DNA from: CAZGXI01 sp964529715
GTDB lineage: Bacteria; Chloroflexota; Anaerolineae; Aggregatilineales; Ch27
Length of the DNA: 64,000 nucleotides
Direction of reading: 5' to 3'
Assembly: GCA_964529715.1 (NCBI GenBank)
Contig: CAZGXI010000005.1
Span: 1-64,000 of the forward strand
Shown: one piece after another, positions 63,361-64,000 of the stretch
How the letters are laid out: the number at the start of each line of letters is the position of its first letter
How positions within the stretch are numbered: position 1 is the stretch's first letter
Notes under the pieces: model-generated
Databases searched by the model: none
What the model was told of the DNA's origin: nothing
What the model saw: the letters and a program-made list of their open reading frames with translations, nothing else
Position numbers and translations under genes: made by a program

Positions 63361-64000
63361 AATGACTGTGCAAGCGACGGAGCAGCCGACTTCGATCAAA
63401 GACCTGAAGCCCAAGATGGCGCTGACTGGGGTGGTGAAAAAGGTTGAGCTTTTTGGCGCCTTTGTAGATGTGGGGGTCGGGCGTGACGGTCTGCTCCATA
63501 TCTCACAGTTAAGCTCCGAGCCGGTGCGGAATGTCACCGACGTGGTGAAAGAGGGCGACCAGGTGAACGTCTGGGTTCTCGACGTTGACCAGGAGCGAAA
63601 CCGGATCAATCTGACGTTGATACGTCCGCCGGATGTCAGTTGGGACGAGATCAAAGAAGGCGCGGTTTTTACCGGCAAGGTGACGCGCGTGGAACGTTTC
63701 GGCGCTTTTGTGGACATCGGCGCAGAACGTCCGGGCCGGATTCATGTCTCCGAGATGGCCTCTGACTATGTCAAAAACCCTGAGGATGTCGTCAAGGTCG
63801 GCGATGAAGTTCAGGTCAAGGTGATCAGCCTCAACCGGCGTAAGCGCCAGATCGACCTGAGCATCAAGGCGCTTGAGGGCGGGGCGGCTGCTGCGCCTCA
63901 GGAAGCCGAAGAACAGAGCACAGAGCGTATCCCCACCGCTATGGAACTGGCGCTCCGCCGCGCCATGCAGGGCACCGACCTGGAAGGCGAGCTTGCTGCC
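63361..64000 (+). CDS. S1 RNA-binding domain protein (partial, runs off the window)
   Basis: An open frame from ATG 63361 to the window end (213 codons visible). Two S1 domains are seen, at about residues 17-82 (MALTGVVKKVELFGAFVDVG) and 95-165 (AVFTGKVTRVERFGAFVDIG). Each has the typical FGAFVDxG strand and xGLLHIS/GRIHVSE motif. An acidic, Ala/Gln-rich segment follows. This matches ribosomal protein S1-like or RpsA-homologue proteins of Gram-positive type; the missing C-terminus prevents a firm call. AAGGAG lies 11 bases upstream. Confidence 0.85.

Overview
The window looks like a draft-genome scaffold from a GC-rich Chloroflexota bacterium, probably Anaerolineae-like. The inference rests on monoderm-style lipoproteins with long Pro/Thr linkers, the mix of SCO1/PCuAC copper chaperones with a seven-iron-type ferredoxin, stand-alone mreB and Rex, and hairpin-rich interspersed repeats. 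A run of 10 Ns at 61606-61615 shows that this is an assembled scaffold. No rRNA, tRNA, CRISPR array, transposase or phage gene was found.

Layout. 1-4200: a fatty-acid cassette (fabF-fabH, minus strand) and an NAD-dependent sugar-epimerase-like gene (plus strand), enclosed by two ~235 bp inverted copies of an RNA-like, hairpin-rich repeat. 4279-7309: a GNAT acyltransferase, an OSBS/N-succinylamino acid racemase and proC. 7373-11943: the catalytic F1 genes atpA-G-D-C only, behind a promoter overlapping a Rex-like palindrome. 12041-16017: a PMT-type glycosyltransferase, mreB, a MITE-like element and rex. 16188-23081: a MacB/FtsX-type efflux operon with two membrane-fusion proteins, one ATPase, two permeases and a GbsR/MarR-like regulator. 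23174-32727: an MFS transporter, obgE, nadD, an SH3-GH5 protein, a double SBP-3 lipoprotein, a small repeat protein with calcium-loop-like motifs, an EamA exporter, Fe/Mn superoxide dismutase and a ferredoxin.

32845-40191: a peptide-type solute-binding protein, a 57-residue membrane protein, an A24 prepilin peptidase, iscS/nifS-mnmA for tRNA 2-thiouridine, a double-hotdog thioesterase and enolase. 40219-44083: a palindrome array, then a minus-strand run of zinc-ribbon membrane protein, FecR-like protein, acylphosphatase, SCO1 and PCuAC. 44243-50447: anmK and a LacI-controlled sugar operon (lacI-rbsD-permease-ATPase-permease). 50530-55489: a LysM L,D-transpeptidase and a heterodimeric ABC exporter whose catalytically complete subunit carries an in-frame TAG. 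55716-64000: a WD40-like/M23 peptidase operon, a PPC-repeat secreted protein, a lipoprotein, a DsbA-like oxidoreductase and a partial S1-domain protein.

Most genes are housekeeping, envelope or transport genes. The most unusual items are the inverted RNA-like repeats around fabHF, the amber codon in the exporter, the split atp operon with a possible redox operator, the near-identical patch shared by two adjacent permeases, the GNAT-racemase pair, and two genes that appear to be transcribed without leaders. Function calls come from reading motifs in translated sequence. No database search was run.
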